From positions 629,269 to 693,268 of the forward strand of contig NZ_JAMGSL010000001.1 in NCBI RefSeq assembly GCF_025195125.1: a DNA stretch of 64,000 bases. The letters run 5' to 3'. Position numbers and translations under genes: made by a program. The notes beneath the pieces were generated by a model, which saw only the letters and a program-made list of their open reading frames with translations, was not told where the DNA came from and made no database searches. Positions 37,677 to 46,133 of the stretch are shown piece after piece. Each line of letters begins with the position of its first letter. Position 1 is the stretch's first letter. This stretch comes from Streptomyces sp. Je 1-79. GTDB taxonomy: Bacteria > Actinomycetota > Actinomycetes > Streptomycetales > Streptomycetaceae.

Positions 37677-38279
37677 ATGACCAGCACCAACACCCGCGTC
37701 AAGCGCGGGCTCCCGCCGAGAGCCAGCACCACCATGGATCTGGGGGACGACCACGCCTTGCAGATCCTCGACTTTCCTTCCGGAATGCGGGCGATCGTGG
37801 AAGGCGGACGGGCCGTCCACCAACTCCCCGCCACCCCGGGCGACCTCGCGGCCCCGCCCGAGGCGGGATTGCAGTCGGCCGGTGATCCGGCCGGGTACAG
37901 CGAGGCGGCCGTCCGCACCACGGACGAACAGATCTGGTTCAAGAACAACTTCTGCAACGGCGCCCAGGCCTGTGTGCAGGGCTGGGACTGGGCGATCTGC
38001 GGCACGGACCACGCCGTGGGCTACGGGACCGGGATCGCGATGGTCGGAGCGGAAGGTTCGCGCAACGGAACCCTGTTCGTCGACGTGTGGGAGTGCATCT
38101 GCGTCGGCCCCTTCTGTCTGGGCGGCCACGAATGCTTCTGGGTGGAGAACTGGCACGGCGCCGTCGTCCCCGGACACTGGCTGTCCGCGAGCACGAACGC
38201 GCCGGACCGCAAGTGGCTGCGCTGGCGGCTCGAAGGGGCTGGAGGCGACACCCAGGTGAGTCTCGCCGCCAAGTACTGA
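37677..38279 (+). CDS. Cys/Trp-rich protein of unknown function
   Basis: This 200-residue protein starts at ATG 37677 after the strong site AAGGAGG. Residues 1-75 are plain and Pro/Ala-rich, without a signal peptide. Residues 80-165 form a dense Cys/Trp/aromatic core: FKNNFCNGAQAC, GWDWAICGTDHAVGYG, VDVWECICVGPFC and GGHECFWVENWHG, with seven cysteines. The C-terminus ends in an LRWRLEG strand. It could be an extracellular effector exported by another route, a metal-binding protein or a peptide precursor. I do not recognise it. Confidence 0.8.
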   Translation: MTSTNTRVKRGLPPRASTTMDLGDDHALQILDFPSGMRAIVEGGRAVHQLPATPGDLAAPPEAGLQSAGDPAGYSEAAVRTTDEQIWFKNNFCNGAQACVQGWDWAICGTDHAVGYGTGIAMVGAEGSRNGTLFVDVWECICVGPFCLGGHECFWVENWHGAVVPGHWLSASTNAPDRKWLRWRLEGAGGDTQVSLAAKY

Positions 38280-38335
38280 CCTACTGGGAGCTACTGGCCC
38301 GCGTTTCCCTCCACAGGACTCGGCGGACGAGGCGA

Positions 38336-38899
38336 CTAACGCGCCACGCGGTAGCGAAGGTAGATGAATTTCGAGCTGAAGGTGCGTGTCTCAACGAGTT
38401 CGAGATCCACCCGCCGTTCGCGTCGGGGAAAGAACGGAATGCCACCGCCGACCAGCACGGGGTGGACGATGGCCTGGTACTCGTCGATCAGACCCGCCTC
38501 GGCCGCCTCGGCGGCGAGAGTCGCACCGCCGATCGCGATGTCGCCCTCTCCCGGAGCGGCTCGCAACCGCTCGATCTCCTCCGCCACGCTGCCGGAGGCA
38601 AGGCGGGCGTTGCCCTGCACCTCCGACAGTGTGGTGGAGAACACCACTTTCGGGAGCGGCTTCCAGAGCGCGGTCCACTCGCGGGCCGCGTCGTCGAGTG
38701 TGGGATCCTCGTCGGCGGTCTCCCAGTACAGCATCGTCTCGTACAGTCGCCGTCCCAACAGATGGACGCCGACCTGTCGGATCTCGTCGATCCAGAAGCG
38801 AAAGACATCCTCGTCGGGGGTCGTCCAGTCGAAGTTGCCGTCCGGGCCGACGATGTAACCGTCGAGTGAGACGCCCATCGAATAGGTCACGCTGCGCAT
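38336..38899 (-). CDS. Dihydrofolate-reductase/RibD-C family protein
   Basis: This 187-residue protein from ATG 38899 has SMGVSLDGYIVGPDG, LLGRRLYETMLYW, DIAIGGATLAAEAAEAGLID and IVHPVLVGGGIPFF, the NADPH-dependent RibD-C fold. Stand-alone members are common in actinomycetes and uncharacterised. A second, diverged member lies at 58353. Confidence 0.87.
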   Translation of the reverse strand: MRSVTYSMGVSLDGYIVGPDGNFDWTTPDEDVFRFWIDEIRQVGVHLLGRRLYETMLYWETADEDPTLDDAAREWTALWKPLPKVVFSTTLSEVQGNARLASGSVAEEIERLRAAPGEGDIAIGGATLAAEAAEAGLIDEYQAIVHPVLVGGGIPFFPRRERRVDLELVETRTFSSKFIYLRYRVAR

Positions 38900-39122
38900 C
38901 AGAGGTCCTCCTCGGGAACGGGTTCGACAGTATGACCGCCGGCCGCCGCAGGAATCATCGCGGCTCGCGGGCCTCCTGGGCCGATTCACGCGTCAACGCG
39001 ACGGGATGCCCGCCGCGGGTGCCCCGATGCAGCGGAAATGCGGTGCAAAAAAGGTTGGGCGGACCACGGCGGCCACTGCTAATCTTCCGGCGGCCGTGCG
39101 AGAGAACAAGGAGGTGGTACCC

Positions 39123-39176
39123 GTGAACACAGTATGGACATGGGTGCTCTCCTCCGGGGACACGGTCGGGCGATAG
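39123..39176 (+). CDS. Putative leader ORF of 17 codons
   Basis: GTG 39123 follows AAGGAGGTGG at ideal spacing, one of the strongest ribosome sites in the window. It opens a 17-codon ORF (MNTVWTWVLSSGDTVGR) ending at TAG 39174-39176, 44 bases before the esterase ATG. A hairpin-capable CGGGAG...CTCCCG lies in between. This looks like a translated leader; no amino acid is repeated enough to name an attenuation signal. Confidence 0.5.
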   Translation: MNTVWTWVLSSGDTVGR

Positions 39177-39220
39177 GTCGTCCGGGAGCGCCGTCAAGAG
39201 CACTCCCGAAAGGCACGACC

Positions 39221-39943
39221 ATGCAATTCACTTCTGAACAACGCCTCGATGACGGTGTCCTCGAGCGTGAATTCACTCTCGGCGAGATCCCCGGCACCCT
39301 GTGGACGCCCGGATCCGCCGTACCGGCTCCGCTGATCCTGATGGCCCACAACAACGGCCTGCCCAAGGGGGCAGCCCGGCTGGTGGCCAGGGCCCGGCAC
39401 TCCGCGGCGTCCGGCTACGCGGTGGCCAGCATCGACGCCGCCGGGTGCGGTGACCGGCCCCGTTCCGCCGACGACGAGCAGGCCCGCGCCGAGCTCCGCC
39501 GGGCTATGCAGGCCGGAGAGCCGGTCGACGAGATCTTCGAATCCGTCGTCGGTACGCTGGTCGAGAACGCGGTCCCGGAATGGCGGACCACCCTGGACGC
39601 CCTCCTTTCGCTGCCCGAGATCGGCGGCCCGGTCGGGTACTCGGGGTGGACCGCCGTCGGCATCCGCCTCGCGGTGGCCGAGCCACGCATCGCGGCCGCC
39701 GGCTTCTTCGCCGGGGGTTACGTGCCCCGCGCCCAACGCGAGGAGGCCCGGCAGGTCACCATTCCGCTCCTGTTCCTGCTGCAGTGGGACGACGAAGGCA
39801 ACCCCCGTCAGCGGGCCCTGGACCTGTTCGACGCCTTCGGCACCAGGGAGAAGACGCTGCACGCCAACCTGGGCGGACACACCGGCACCCCGTGGTTCGA
39901 GGTGGAGGACGGCAACCGGTTCTTCGCCCGGCACCTGACGTGA
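39221..39943 (+). CDS. Alpha/beta-hydrolase (dienelactone-hydrolase-like)
   Basis: This 240-residue protein starts at ATG 39221 after GAAAGG; an in-frame ATG at 39134 overlaps the leader ORF. It has the alpha/beta-hydrolase pattern: LILMAHNNGLPKG (oxyanion region), GPVGYSGWTAVG (nucleophile Ser), FLLQWDDEGNP (acid) and ANLGGHTGTP (His). The substrate is unknown. Confidence 0.82.
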   Translation: MQFTSEQRLDDGVLEREFTLGEIPGTLWTPGSAVPAPLILMAHNNGLPKGAARLVARARHSAASGYAVASIDAAGCGDRPRSADDEQARAELRRAMQAGEPVDEIFESVVGTLVENAVPEWRTTLDALLSLPEIGGPVGYSGWTAVGIRLAVAEPRIAAAGFFAGGYVPRAQREEARQVTIPLLFLLQWDDEGNPRQRALDLFDAFGTREKTLHANLGGHTGTPWFEVEDGNRFFARHLT

Positions 39944-40276
39944 GACCCGGCCGCCAGGCCGACAGCAGCCGGTAGGCGCTGTCAGCCGGGACGCCGCCCG
40001 GCGGTGGCCGCCAGATACACAGCCGCCCCGACCGCGCCGGTAACGCCCATCAGCGGTGCGGGCCGACCGGGGCGGCCCTCACCCGCCAGTGGGATCTTGG
40101 CCAGTACGTCGCGGATCGACGGTCAGGCGACCGACAGACCGTCAGCGCCAGGGCGCTGGGTACGCAGCGAGGCGTTCACCATCCCGCGATGGCTCGCCCG
40201 GTGCCTCGCCGCACGAGGTGAAGAAGTCGGTGACGCCGACACCGACGCCGACACCACGTGGCATCGAGCCGTGCGG
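39944..40276. other. Intergenic region between convergent genes
   Basis: These 333 bases hold no intact gene. On the minus strand, about 40 residues near 39980-40095 (MGVTGAVGAAVYLAAT) look like the tail of a lost membrane or dehydrogenase gene, but this is too short to assign. Confidence 0.35.
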
Positions 40277-40828
40277 CTACGCCGCGGGGGTCAGGATGTG
40301 CTGGATGAGTGCGCCGTAGCGGGCGATCAGTCTGGCGCGGTCGGTGGCGAGGAGGGTCTCGTCCCGGGCGATCCACAGGGAGTACAGGAGTCCTGCTGTC
40401 ACGGAGGCCGCAAGGCGTGCGCGGACGTCGGCGTCGGGTCCGCTCAGACGGCGGCGCAGGGGTTCGATGAGGACCTTCTCGTGTGTGTCTGTCAGGCGTT
40501 TGCGTATCTCGGGTTCGTTGCTGCCGTGGACGAGAGCGAGGAAGACGCCGCGGGCGCCGCCGTCGAGGCCGAGGACGAGGTCGACGAGCCGTTCACCCAG
40601 GTGCTCCGGGGGGACGTCGAGCAGCGGTTCGTCGTCGATGGTCAGTTGCATCGTCTCCAGGAACAGCAGCTCCTTGCTCTTGAAGTGGCGGATGACCAGC
40701 GCAGGGTCACTGCCGGCCGCTGCCGCGATCTGACGGACGGTGGTCTTGGCGTACCCCTGCTGACGGAACAGGGCACCGGCTGCCGCGTGGATGGCCTGAC
40801 GTGTGCTCGTTCCCGGTTTGCCCTGCAC
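40277..40828 (-). CDS. TetR-family transcriptional regulator
   Basis: This 183-residue protein from GTG 40828 follows GGGAGGA. The DNA-binding domain is residues 8-50 (ALFRQQGYAKTTVRQIAAAAG, with DPALVIRHF as recognition region), followed by a helical ligand domain. It is divergent from the SGNH hydrolase gene at 41131, which it may control. Confidence 0.88.
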   Translation of the reverse strand: MQGKPGTSTRQAIHAAAGALFRQQGYAKTTVRQIAAAAGSDPALVIRHFKSKELLFLETMQLTIDDEPLLDVPPEHLGERLVDLVLGLDGGARGVFLALVHGSNEPEIRKRLTDTHEKVLIEPLRRRLSGPDADVRARLAASVTAGLLYSLWIARDETLLATDRARLIARYGALIQHILTPAA

Positions 40829-41130
40829 CGAATTCCTCCCGAGTGGCCGCCTGCATGCCCGGCCGGTGCAGGACCGCCGATGAGCCAGATGCGGGCCGCA
40901 TGCCGTCCGGCGTTTCAAGAACTGCTGTCAACTATGTTGACCCCGGGGCGCCGAGGCCCCACATTACCTATCGGTAGCACCAAGCGGTAACCCCGTTTTC
41001 GGTCCTCCGATGCGTCGGTGCGCGCCTGTGCCTACCCCCTGCTGTCTGCTCGAGCCGCCTCATTCTCGTGGAACCCGACCGTGTCGCTGCGGCCGGGCCC
41101 CCATCCCCACTCTGCTGAGAAGAGAGAGCC
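40829..41130. other. Promoter region between TetR and SGNH hydrolase genes
   Basis: These 302 bases separate the divergent genes. An AT-richer block at 40960-40995 contains TTACCTATCGGTAGC, a short inverted repeat that could be the TetR site. The plus-strand gene start follows GAAGAGAGAG. Confidence 0.4.
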
Positions 41131-41991
41131 ATGCCCACTCGTAATGTCATGATCGCGCCAACGGTGGCGGGATTGCTGACGGTCGGCTTCACCGGGGCCA
41201 CCGCACACGCCGAGTCGCCGGTGGACTACGTCGCCCTCGGTGACAGCTACAGCGCCGGCTCGGGGGTGCTGCCCGTCGACACCAGCAACCTGCTGTGTCT
41301 GCGGTCGACCGCGAACTACCCCCACGTCCTCGCCTCCCGGACCGGCGCCCGACTCAAGGACGTGACCTGCGGAGCGGCCCAGACCAAAGACTTCACCGCG
41401 TCTCAGTACCCGGGGGTGGCGCCGCAGCTGGACGCGCTGAGCGTCGGCACCGACCTGGTGACGTTCACGATGGGAGGCAACGACAACAACACGTTCATCA
41501 ACGCCCTGACCGCCTGCGGCACCGCGGGTCTCCTGAGCGGAGGTAAGGGCAGCCCCTGCAAGGACAGGAATGGCACCAGCTTCGACGACCAGATCGAGGC
41601 GAACACCTACCCCGCGCTCAAGAAGGCCCTGCAGAACATCCGGGCCAAGTCACCGGGCGCCCGAGTCGCCGCCCTGGGCTACCCCTGGATCACGCCGGCC
41701 ACCGCCGATGCGTCCTGCTTCGCGAAGCTGCCGATCGCCGCCGGCGATGTCCCCTACATGCGCTCCATCCAGGCCCACCTCAACTCGGCGATCGAGCGCG
41801 CGGCCCGGGAGACCGGAGCCATCTACGTGGACTTCTCGCAGGTGTCCGAGGGGCACGACGCGTGCAAGCCGGCCGGGACCCGGTGGATCGAGCCGCTGTT
41901 GTTCGGACAGAGCATCGTGCCCGTCCACCCCAACGCGCTGGGAGAGAAGCGCATGGCGGAGCGCACGATGAGCGTTCTCGGCCTCGGCTGA
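41131..41991 (+). CDS. Secreted SGNH/GDSL hydrolase (lipase-esterase)
   Basis: This 286-residue protein has a signal peptide cleaved after AHA (residue 27). Catalytic residues are visible: GDSYSAG (nucleophile Ser39), MGGNDNN and HPNALGEKR (Asp/His dyad region). Six or more cysteines match the disulfide pattern of Streptomyces secreted lipases of this family. It probably hydrolyses extracellular esters. A terminator lies at 42108. Confidence 0.93.
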   Translation: MPTRNVMIAPTVAGLLTVGFTGATAHAESPVDYVALGDSYSAGSGVLPVDTSNLLCLRSTANYPHVLASRTGARLKDVTCGAAQTKDFTASQYPGVAPQLDALSVGTDLVTFTMGGNDNNTFINALTACGTAGLLSGGKGSPCKDRNGTSFDDQIEANTYPALKKALQNIRAKSPGARVAALGYPWITPATADASCFAKLPIAAGDVPYMRSIQAHLNSAIERAARETGAIYVDFSQVSEGHDACKPAGTRWIEPLLFGQSIVPVHPNALGEKRMAERTMSVLGLG

Positions 41992-42107
41992 CGCCGGCAA
42001 GCGTCGAGAACGCCGGGCAGCCCGACTGCCCGTGACGCGCACAGCGGCGGGGCCCCGTCACCTGCGCTGTACGCCTGTCAGGGGCGGCCCAGGGCACGCG
42101 AGAAGGC

Positions 42108-42139
42108 GCCGACCTCCCGGACGTCAACGGGAGGTCGGC
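42108..42139 (+). terminator. Terminator hairpin after SGNH hydrolase
   Basis: Twelve-base arms GCCGACCTCCCG (42108-42119) and CGGGAGGTCGGC (42128-42139) pair perfectly with an eight-base loop. Confidence 0.78.
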
Positions 42140-42160
42140 CCTCGGCCGTGAAGCGCGGTG

Positions 42161-42590
42161 GTCAGCCGCCAGGCATGGGCCCGCTGCGGCGGTGCTGGCC
42201 CCGGCGGCCGGTGTCATAGATGTCCTTGCCCTTCCGGCTGGCCTGGACCTTGCCCTGGGCGGAGAGGGAGTGCGGCTGGTCGGGCACATCCTGCTCGTAC
42301 GGGCCGGTGTTGGGGCCGACGATCAGCGGAGAGGCGGACGCGATTCAGGCGTCGGTGGCGAGGGTCGTGCAGCGCCAAGTCGCCTTGCCGGTCGAAGGGT
42401 CGTGGTGGCCGACCCGGTGGGTGCCGCCCTTCCAGTCGTCGCCGCACAGGTCGTGCGTGACGAGCACCTCGCCACCCGTGTGCTCCTCACATCCGAAGTC
42501 CCAGCGGCTTCAGCGCGGTCTTCAGAACGGCCTTCACGGCGCCGCCGGCAGCGTCGTAGCCCGTCACCCGTCGGCGATTGGCGCAGGCAC
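42161..42590 (-). pseudogene. Decayed minus-strand gene remnants
   Basis: Three in-line peptide pieces in different frames read like coding sequence broken by stops: AVKAVLKTALKPLGLRM, then VLVTHDLCGDDWKGGTH with HHDPSTGKATWRCTT, then VGPNTGPYEQDVPDQPH with KGKDIYDTGRRG. No intact frame links them. The original product is not recognised. The following 340 bases to the next gene show nothing clear. Confidence 0.35.
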
Positions 42591-42930
42591 CCCTGACGGG
42601 TGCGGCCGGTGGGCCGGTCCCGCGTTCCTTCGCACGTACGCGGGGTCGGCCGTGCCACTCTTACGACAGAACCCGTGCGTCTCCCCCGTCCAGGCCCACC
42701 GCCGGGCGGCGCCCTCGCATCTCCGCCCGGAGCAACACCTGCCGCTCGGTCACCCCTTAAGAGCTGACAGCGCGGCGTGACCGGGCAGGCGGAGTTCCTG
42801 TGGCGGGAGGATGCACGAGGAACCAAGGCCGTCTCAAGTGCAGTGCAGAGGGCACTGGCGCAGCGCATCGTGCCTCACCGTCCGGTCTGTCCAGGCTGGA
42901 GACCGGACGGTGGTCGTCGTGGTGAGCGCC

Positions 42931-43161
42931 TTACCGGAGCAGGCCGACGGCGTTGCCGAGCAGGCCGTCGGCGCGGGTGTTGGCGTTCCTGTTCTCGACG
43001 GTCTCCGGGTCGCTGTTGATGTTGGAATCCAGTACGGAGATGTGGTCGAGGAGGTCAAGGTTGTTGAGGCTGCCGTCGAGGAGTCCCGCGTGTGCGGGTG
43101 CGGCGGCCATGGCAGCCATACCGACAGCGAGAACGGCAGAGGTGATGAGGGTTCGCTTCAT
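42931..43161 (-). CDS. Small secreted protein
   Basis: This 76-residue protein has a classic signal peptide (MKRTLITSAVLAVGMAAMAA, cleavage after AHA). The mature part is about 50 residues, rich in Leu, Asn and Asp (LLDGSLNNLDLLDH), ending LLGNAVGLLR. No cysteines. It resembles short secreted Streptomyces proteins of unknown role, possibly surface-active. Confidence 0.7.
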   Translation of the reverse strand: MKRTLITSAVLAVGMAAMAAAPAHAGLLDGSLNNLDLLDHISVLDSNINSDPETVENRNANTRADGLLGNAVGLLR

Positions 43162-43167
43162 GATCCG

Positions 43168-43497
43168 TTAACGGCACTTGCCGTCGAAGGACACTGTCGC
43201 CCACCCGCAATGCAGCGCCGCGACGGGAGTGTCTCTCCTCGCCCAGGCTCCGATGGCAGACGATGCAGATTCGATCGCACACGACGACTGGTCGATCTCA
43301 GCCAGGCCGACCTTCTCGCGGCCCATGGGATGCGGCAGCGACTTGAGCACGGTCAGGACCGGCAGCCCTTCCCGGGGCCCGCCGTAGGCGAAGCTTCGCT
43401 GCCGCATTCTGCGGCCCCCGCCCCGGCTGCCCTGTCCGGCGTGGACAACCCGTACAGGGCGGCCGGGAGGAGCCAGGCGCGCGGTGCTCGGTTCATC
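43168..43497 (-). pseudogene. Possible broken secreted-protein gene
   Basis: An ATG at 43497 begins MNRAPRAWLLPAALYG, signal-like, and runs into PTAGPGKGCRS. The neighbouring frame then continues with VLTVLKSLPHPMGREKVG and cysteine-bearing AIESASSAIGAWARRD to a stop at 43168. One frameshift would join the two. This is suggestive only. Confidence 0.3.
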
Positions 43498-43554
43498 GAC
43501 GTCTCCACAGGCGCTGGGGAACTGGCCAGCGGTTCCCCTCGCCCGCGCGGATGG

Positions 43555-43644
43555 AGTTCCGTTTGACCACGCACGAACTCCGTCGATCACCTGCCAGTGA
43601 TCACGCAGAAGCGGCCGCAGCCGCTCCCACTCCACGTCAGGCAA
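43555..43644 (-). mobile_element. IS5-type transposase N-terminal relic
   Basis: The minus strand encodes VEWERLRPLL followed directly by RDHWQVIDGV. These match the two halves of the N-terminus of Streptomyces IS5-family transposases (EWERLRP...RDHRQVIDGI) with the segment between them deleted. No other part of an IS is present. Confidence 0.6.
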
Positions 43645-43866
43645 TCACTGCGTTCACCCCCGATGCCGGGCGGATCAGCCGACCGTCACTGGGCCGCCAG
43701 CCTTGGCCGGTCGCTCCCTGCGGCACGTCCCGGCCGCCCAGGCCGGGGCGGCCGGCGGGCCATCCTGTGGAAACCCGCCTGCCCGGGATGCGCGTAGCCG
43801 AGGGTGCTGTTTCGCTGGGTATGACCCGCCTAGCCAGGCGCTGCCCGATACCAGAGCGAGTGGATC

Positions 43867-44046
43867 ATGAGCGTTGCAGATGAGTTTGGTGACCGCATCC
43901 GGCAGATGCGGGCCAAGGCGCAGAAGATGGAACAGGACGCGGAGCAGACCACGGACCCGCAGGAACGTCAGCGGCTGACGGACAAGGCCCGCCGGCTGAA
44001 GCAGCAGAGCGACCGGGAGAGCAGCGAGGGCATCGACCCCATGTAG
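43867..44046 (+). CDS. DUF6381 family small helical protein
   Basis: This 59-residue protein from ATG 43867 is almost wholly helical and charged (DRIRQMRAKAQKMEQDAEQ, RQRLTDKARRLKQQSD). It matches the short Streptomyces DUF6381 family. Cytoplasmic, function unknown. No ribosome site is clear. Confidence 0.78.
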   Translation: MSVADEFGDRIRQMRAKAQKMEQDAEQTTDPQERQRLTDKARRLKQQSDRESSEGIDPM

Positions 44047-44384
44047 CGGCGGCACGCCGACCGCCCAGATCCGGCGGCCGCCCAGGTTCTGCCGCTGGCC
44101 CCGTCCAGGCTGACGGCCCCCGCCATGTCGAGGTCGCCGCGAACGACGGGGGTGACGGCTGGAGCACCGGTGGGCCCGACGGTCTCGGTCCTGACAGCGT
44201 TGCCACCCCTCGCCGGGCACTGGCCCGGCTCAAGCAGGCTCCTTGCGCTGCCACGGCGAGGCTTCCTCCAGTCCTGCCGTCCCAGGGGCGGCAGCGTGGC
44301 GGTCGGCGGTCATGCGTGTTGCGATGGGAGGACTGGGAAGGCGGTCCTACAGGCAACTGTGTGACCACGACGGGAGGAGCGATC
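44047..44384. other. Intergenic region, no gene seen
   Basis: In these 338 bases no frame resembles a protein family. The GGGAGGAG ribosome site of the CBS gene lies at its right end. Confidence 0.4.
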
Positions 44385-44828
44385 ATGGCACAGGACAAGC
44401 CGCTCAAGGCCCGCGACATCATGACGGCGGGTGGACAGTGCGTCGGTGAGCACGAGTCTCTGCAGGACGCGGCGAAGATGATGCGCGAAATGCAGGTCGG
44501 TGCGCTGCCCATCTGCGGTGATGACGACAAGCTGCAGGGCATGATCACCGACCGGGACATCGTCATCGAGTGTGTGGCCGACGGGAAGGACCCGGCCAGG
44601 ATCGAGTGTGGCTCCCTCGGCGGCGAGCTGCACTGGATCGACGCGGACGCGTCGGCGACCGATGCCCTGCACCTCATGGAGGAGCACCAGGTCAAGCGCC
44701 TGCCGGTGATCGACGTACAGAACGGCCACCGCCTCTGCGGGATGATCTCGGAGGCCAACCTGGCGCAGAACCTCACCGACAAGCAGATCGCCGAGTTCGC
44801 CAGCCGTGTGTACGCGGGTGCCCACTGA
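44385..44828 (+). CDS. CBS-domain pair protein
   Basis: This 147-residue protein from ATG 44385 (after GGGAGGAG) is a single Bateman module. CBS1 has KARDIMTAGGQCV, MQVGALPICGDD and GMITDRDIV. CBS2 has ATDALHLMEEHQVKRLPVID and GMISEANLA. Such proteins bind adenine nucleotides; several Streptomyces and mycobacterial ones respond to stress or hypoxia. Confidence 0.92.
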   Translation: MAQDKPLKARDIMTAGGQCVGEHESLQDAAKMMREMQVGALPICGDDDKLQGMITDRDIVIECVADGKDPARIECGSLGGELHWIDADASATDALHLMEEHQVKRLPVIDVQNGHRLCGMISEANLAQNLTDKQIAEFASRVYAGAH

Positions 44829-44862
44829 CGCCCGCGGTTCCGGCTTGCAGGCTGGGCACCGG

Positions 44863-44892
44863 CGGAGGCCCGCCCCTCGGGGCGGGCCTCCG
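44863..44892 (+). terminator. Terminator hairpin after CBS gene
   Basis: Fourteen-base arms (44863-44876 and 44879-44892; CGGAGGCCCGCCCC and its complement) pair perfectly with a two-base loop, 34 bases after the stop. Confidence 0.82.
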
Positions 44893-45051
44893 TGCGTCTA
44901 CCAGCGTTCTCAGTCCCAGTTCAGGCCGAGGTCGCCGCCCCCGACGGACGACGCCGCACCGTACGGCCGGATCGGCGCCCTGAGCAGCGTATGAGACCCG
45001 TCCCTCGCTCCCGGAGAGCCCATGCTCCGCAACGGACCGGGGGGCCGGGAC

Positions 45052-45504
45052 TTACGCCACGCAGAACTCGTTGCCCTCCGGATCCTGCATGATCCACCAG
45101 CGCCCGGCCGGCCCCCTGTTCACCTCTCTGACACGAGTCGCCCCCAGTTCCTCCAGCCCGGCCAGCAACTTGTCGAGGCCGCCGGGTTCGCTGTGAATGT
45201 CGAGGTGCAGGCGGTTCTTGCCTCTCTTGCCCTCGGGCACGTCCTGGAAGAGCAGTCGTCGGCCGCGGCCGACGCCGCTGGTTTCGTCGAACGGGTCCTC
45301 GGGGTGGCGGATCGCGGCATAGCCGCGGAAGGTCTTGCGGCCGCGGTGCTCGGTGACTGCCTCCCCGCCGATCTGGCCGGCGGCCAGCAGCTGCTCGACG
45401 AGAGCGCTGGGGTCTTCCACCTCGTACTCCAGCGCCCTGGCCCAGAAGTCCGCAAGGGCGGTGGCGTTCGTACTGTCGATGACCAGTTTCCAACTCAATG
45501 CCAT
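45052..45504 (-). CDS. VOC/glyoxalase-like protein
   Basis: This 150-residue protein from ATG 45504 has WKLVIDSTNATALADFWARAL, HLDIHSEPGG and WWIMQDPEGNEFCVA, the actinobacterial VOC variant with two betaalphabetabetabeta units. No ribosome site is present; the start codon lies inside the inverted repeat 45501-45529 shared with the divergent CGNR gene. Substrate unknown. Confidence 0.88.
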   Translation of the reverse strand: MALSWKLVIDSTNATALADFWARALEYEVEDPSALVEQLLAAGQIGGEAVTEHRGRKTFRGYAAIRHPEDPFDETSGVGRGRRLLFQDVPEGKRGKNRLHLDIHSEPGGLDKLLAGLEELGATRVREVNRGPAGRWWIMQDPEGNEFCVA

Positions 45505-45529
45505 GTAACTGGTTATAGTGGTTACATGG
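45501..45529. promoter_or_regulatory. Palindromic divergent promoter covering both start codons
   Basis: Nine-base arms CCATGTAAC (45501-45509) and GTTACATGG (45521-45529) are perfectly inverted around 11 bases. The left arm contains the VOC start codon (minus) and the right arm the CGNR start codon (plus). The centre holds TATAGT on the plus strand and TATAAC on the minus strand at -10 distance from each ATG, implying two leaderless transcripts. Confidence 0.65.
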
Positions 45530-46128
45530 ACTCTTCCGCAACCACGGGGCTGACGCTGCACTCCCGTACCGGCGTCGCCTACCGGTTCGACCCCGGCGCG
45601 CTGTGCCTGGAGCTGCTGACCACCGGCGGCCCCGGCCCCTACAGCCGGTACGAGGTCCTGCACGAGCCCGCCGACCTGGCTGCCTGGGCAGAGCGCTCGC
45701 GGCTGACGCCGACGCCCGTGCTGGAGATCTCCGAAGCAGAGGTGGCCGACATGCGGGGCCTGCGCGACGCGCTGTTCCGGGTGGTCATCGCCCACACGCG
45801 CAGCGAGCCTCACCCGTCCCGCGACCTGGAGACCGTCAATGAGGCGGCCGCCCGCCCGGCCCTGGCCCCCGCCATCACGCCGACCGGGCAGCGGCAGTGG
45901 GCCGGATCCCCCAGCGGTACGCATCTGGCGGCCACCGTCGCCCGGGATGCCGTCGAGCTGTTGACCGGCCCCTTCGTGCACCGGATCCGTACCTGCGCCG
46001 CCGAGGACTGCCACCTGATTTACGTCGACACCTCACGGCCCGGCAGCCGCCGCTGGTGCTCCATGGAGCACTGCGGCAACCGCCACAAGGTCAGGGCACT
46101 GCGCGCCCGTCACACCGAGGAAGGATGA
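45526..46128 (+). CDS. CGNR zinc-finger protein (ABATE domain)
   Basis: This 200-residue protein has an N-terminal ABATE domain (RFDPGALCLELLTTGG) and a C-terminal zinc finger of the form CAAEDC plus WCSMEHCGNRHKVRALRAR. CGNR proteins are probable transcription regulators. It starts leaderless at ATG 45526 within a palindrome and likely controls itself, the divergent VOC gene and the downstream SRPBCC gene five bases away. Confidence 0.9.
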   Translation: MDSSATTGLTLHSRTGVAYRFDPGALCLELLTTGGPGPYSRYEVLHEPADLAAWAERSRLTPTPVLEISEAEVADMRGLRDALFRVVIAHTRSEPHPSRDLETVNEAAARPALAPAITPTGQRQWAGSPSGTHLAATVARDAVELLTGPFVHRIRTCAAEDCHLIYVDTSRPGSRRWCSMEHCGNRHKVRALRARHTEEG

Positions 46129-46133
46129 CCACC

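Noticed and set aside
42192..42780. Plus-strand open frames in 42.2-42.8 kb
   Set aside because: Their translations are non-specific, while the minus strand shows fragmented but protein-like sequence.
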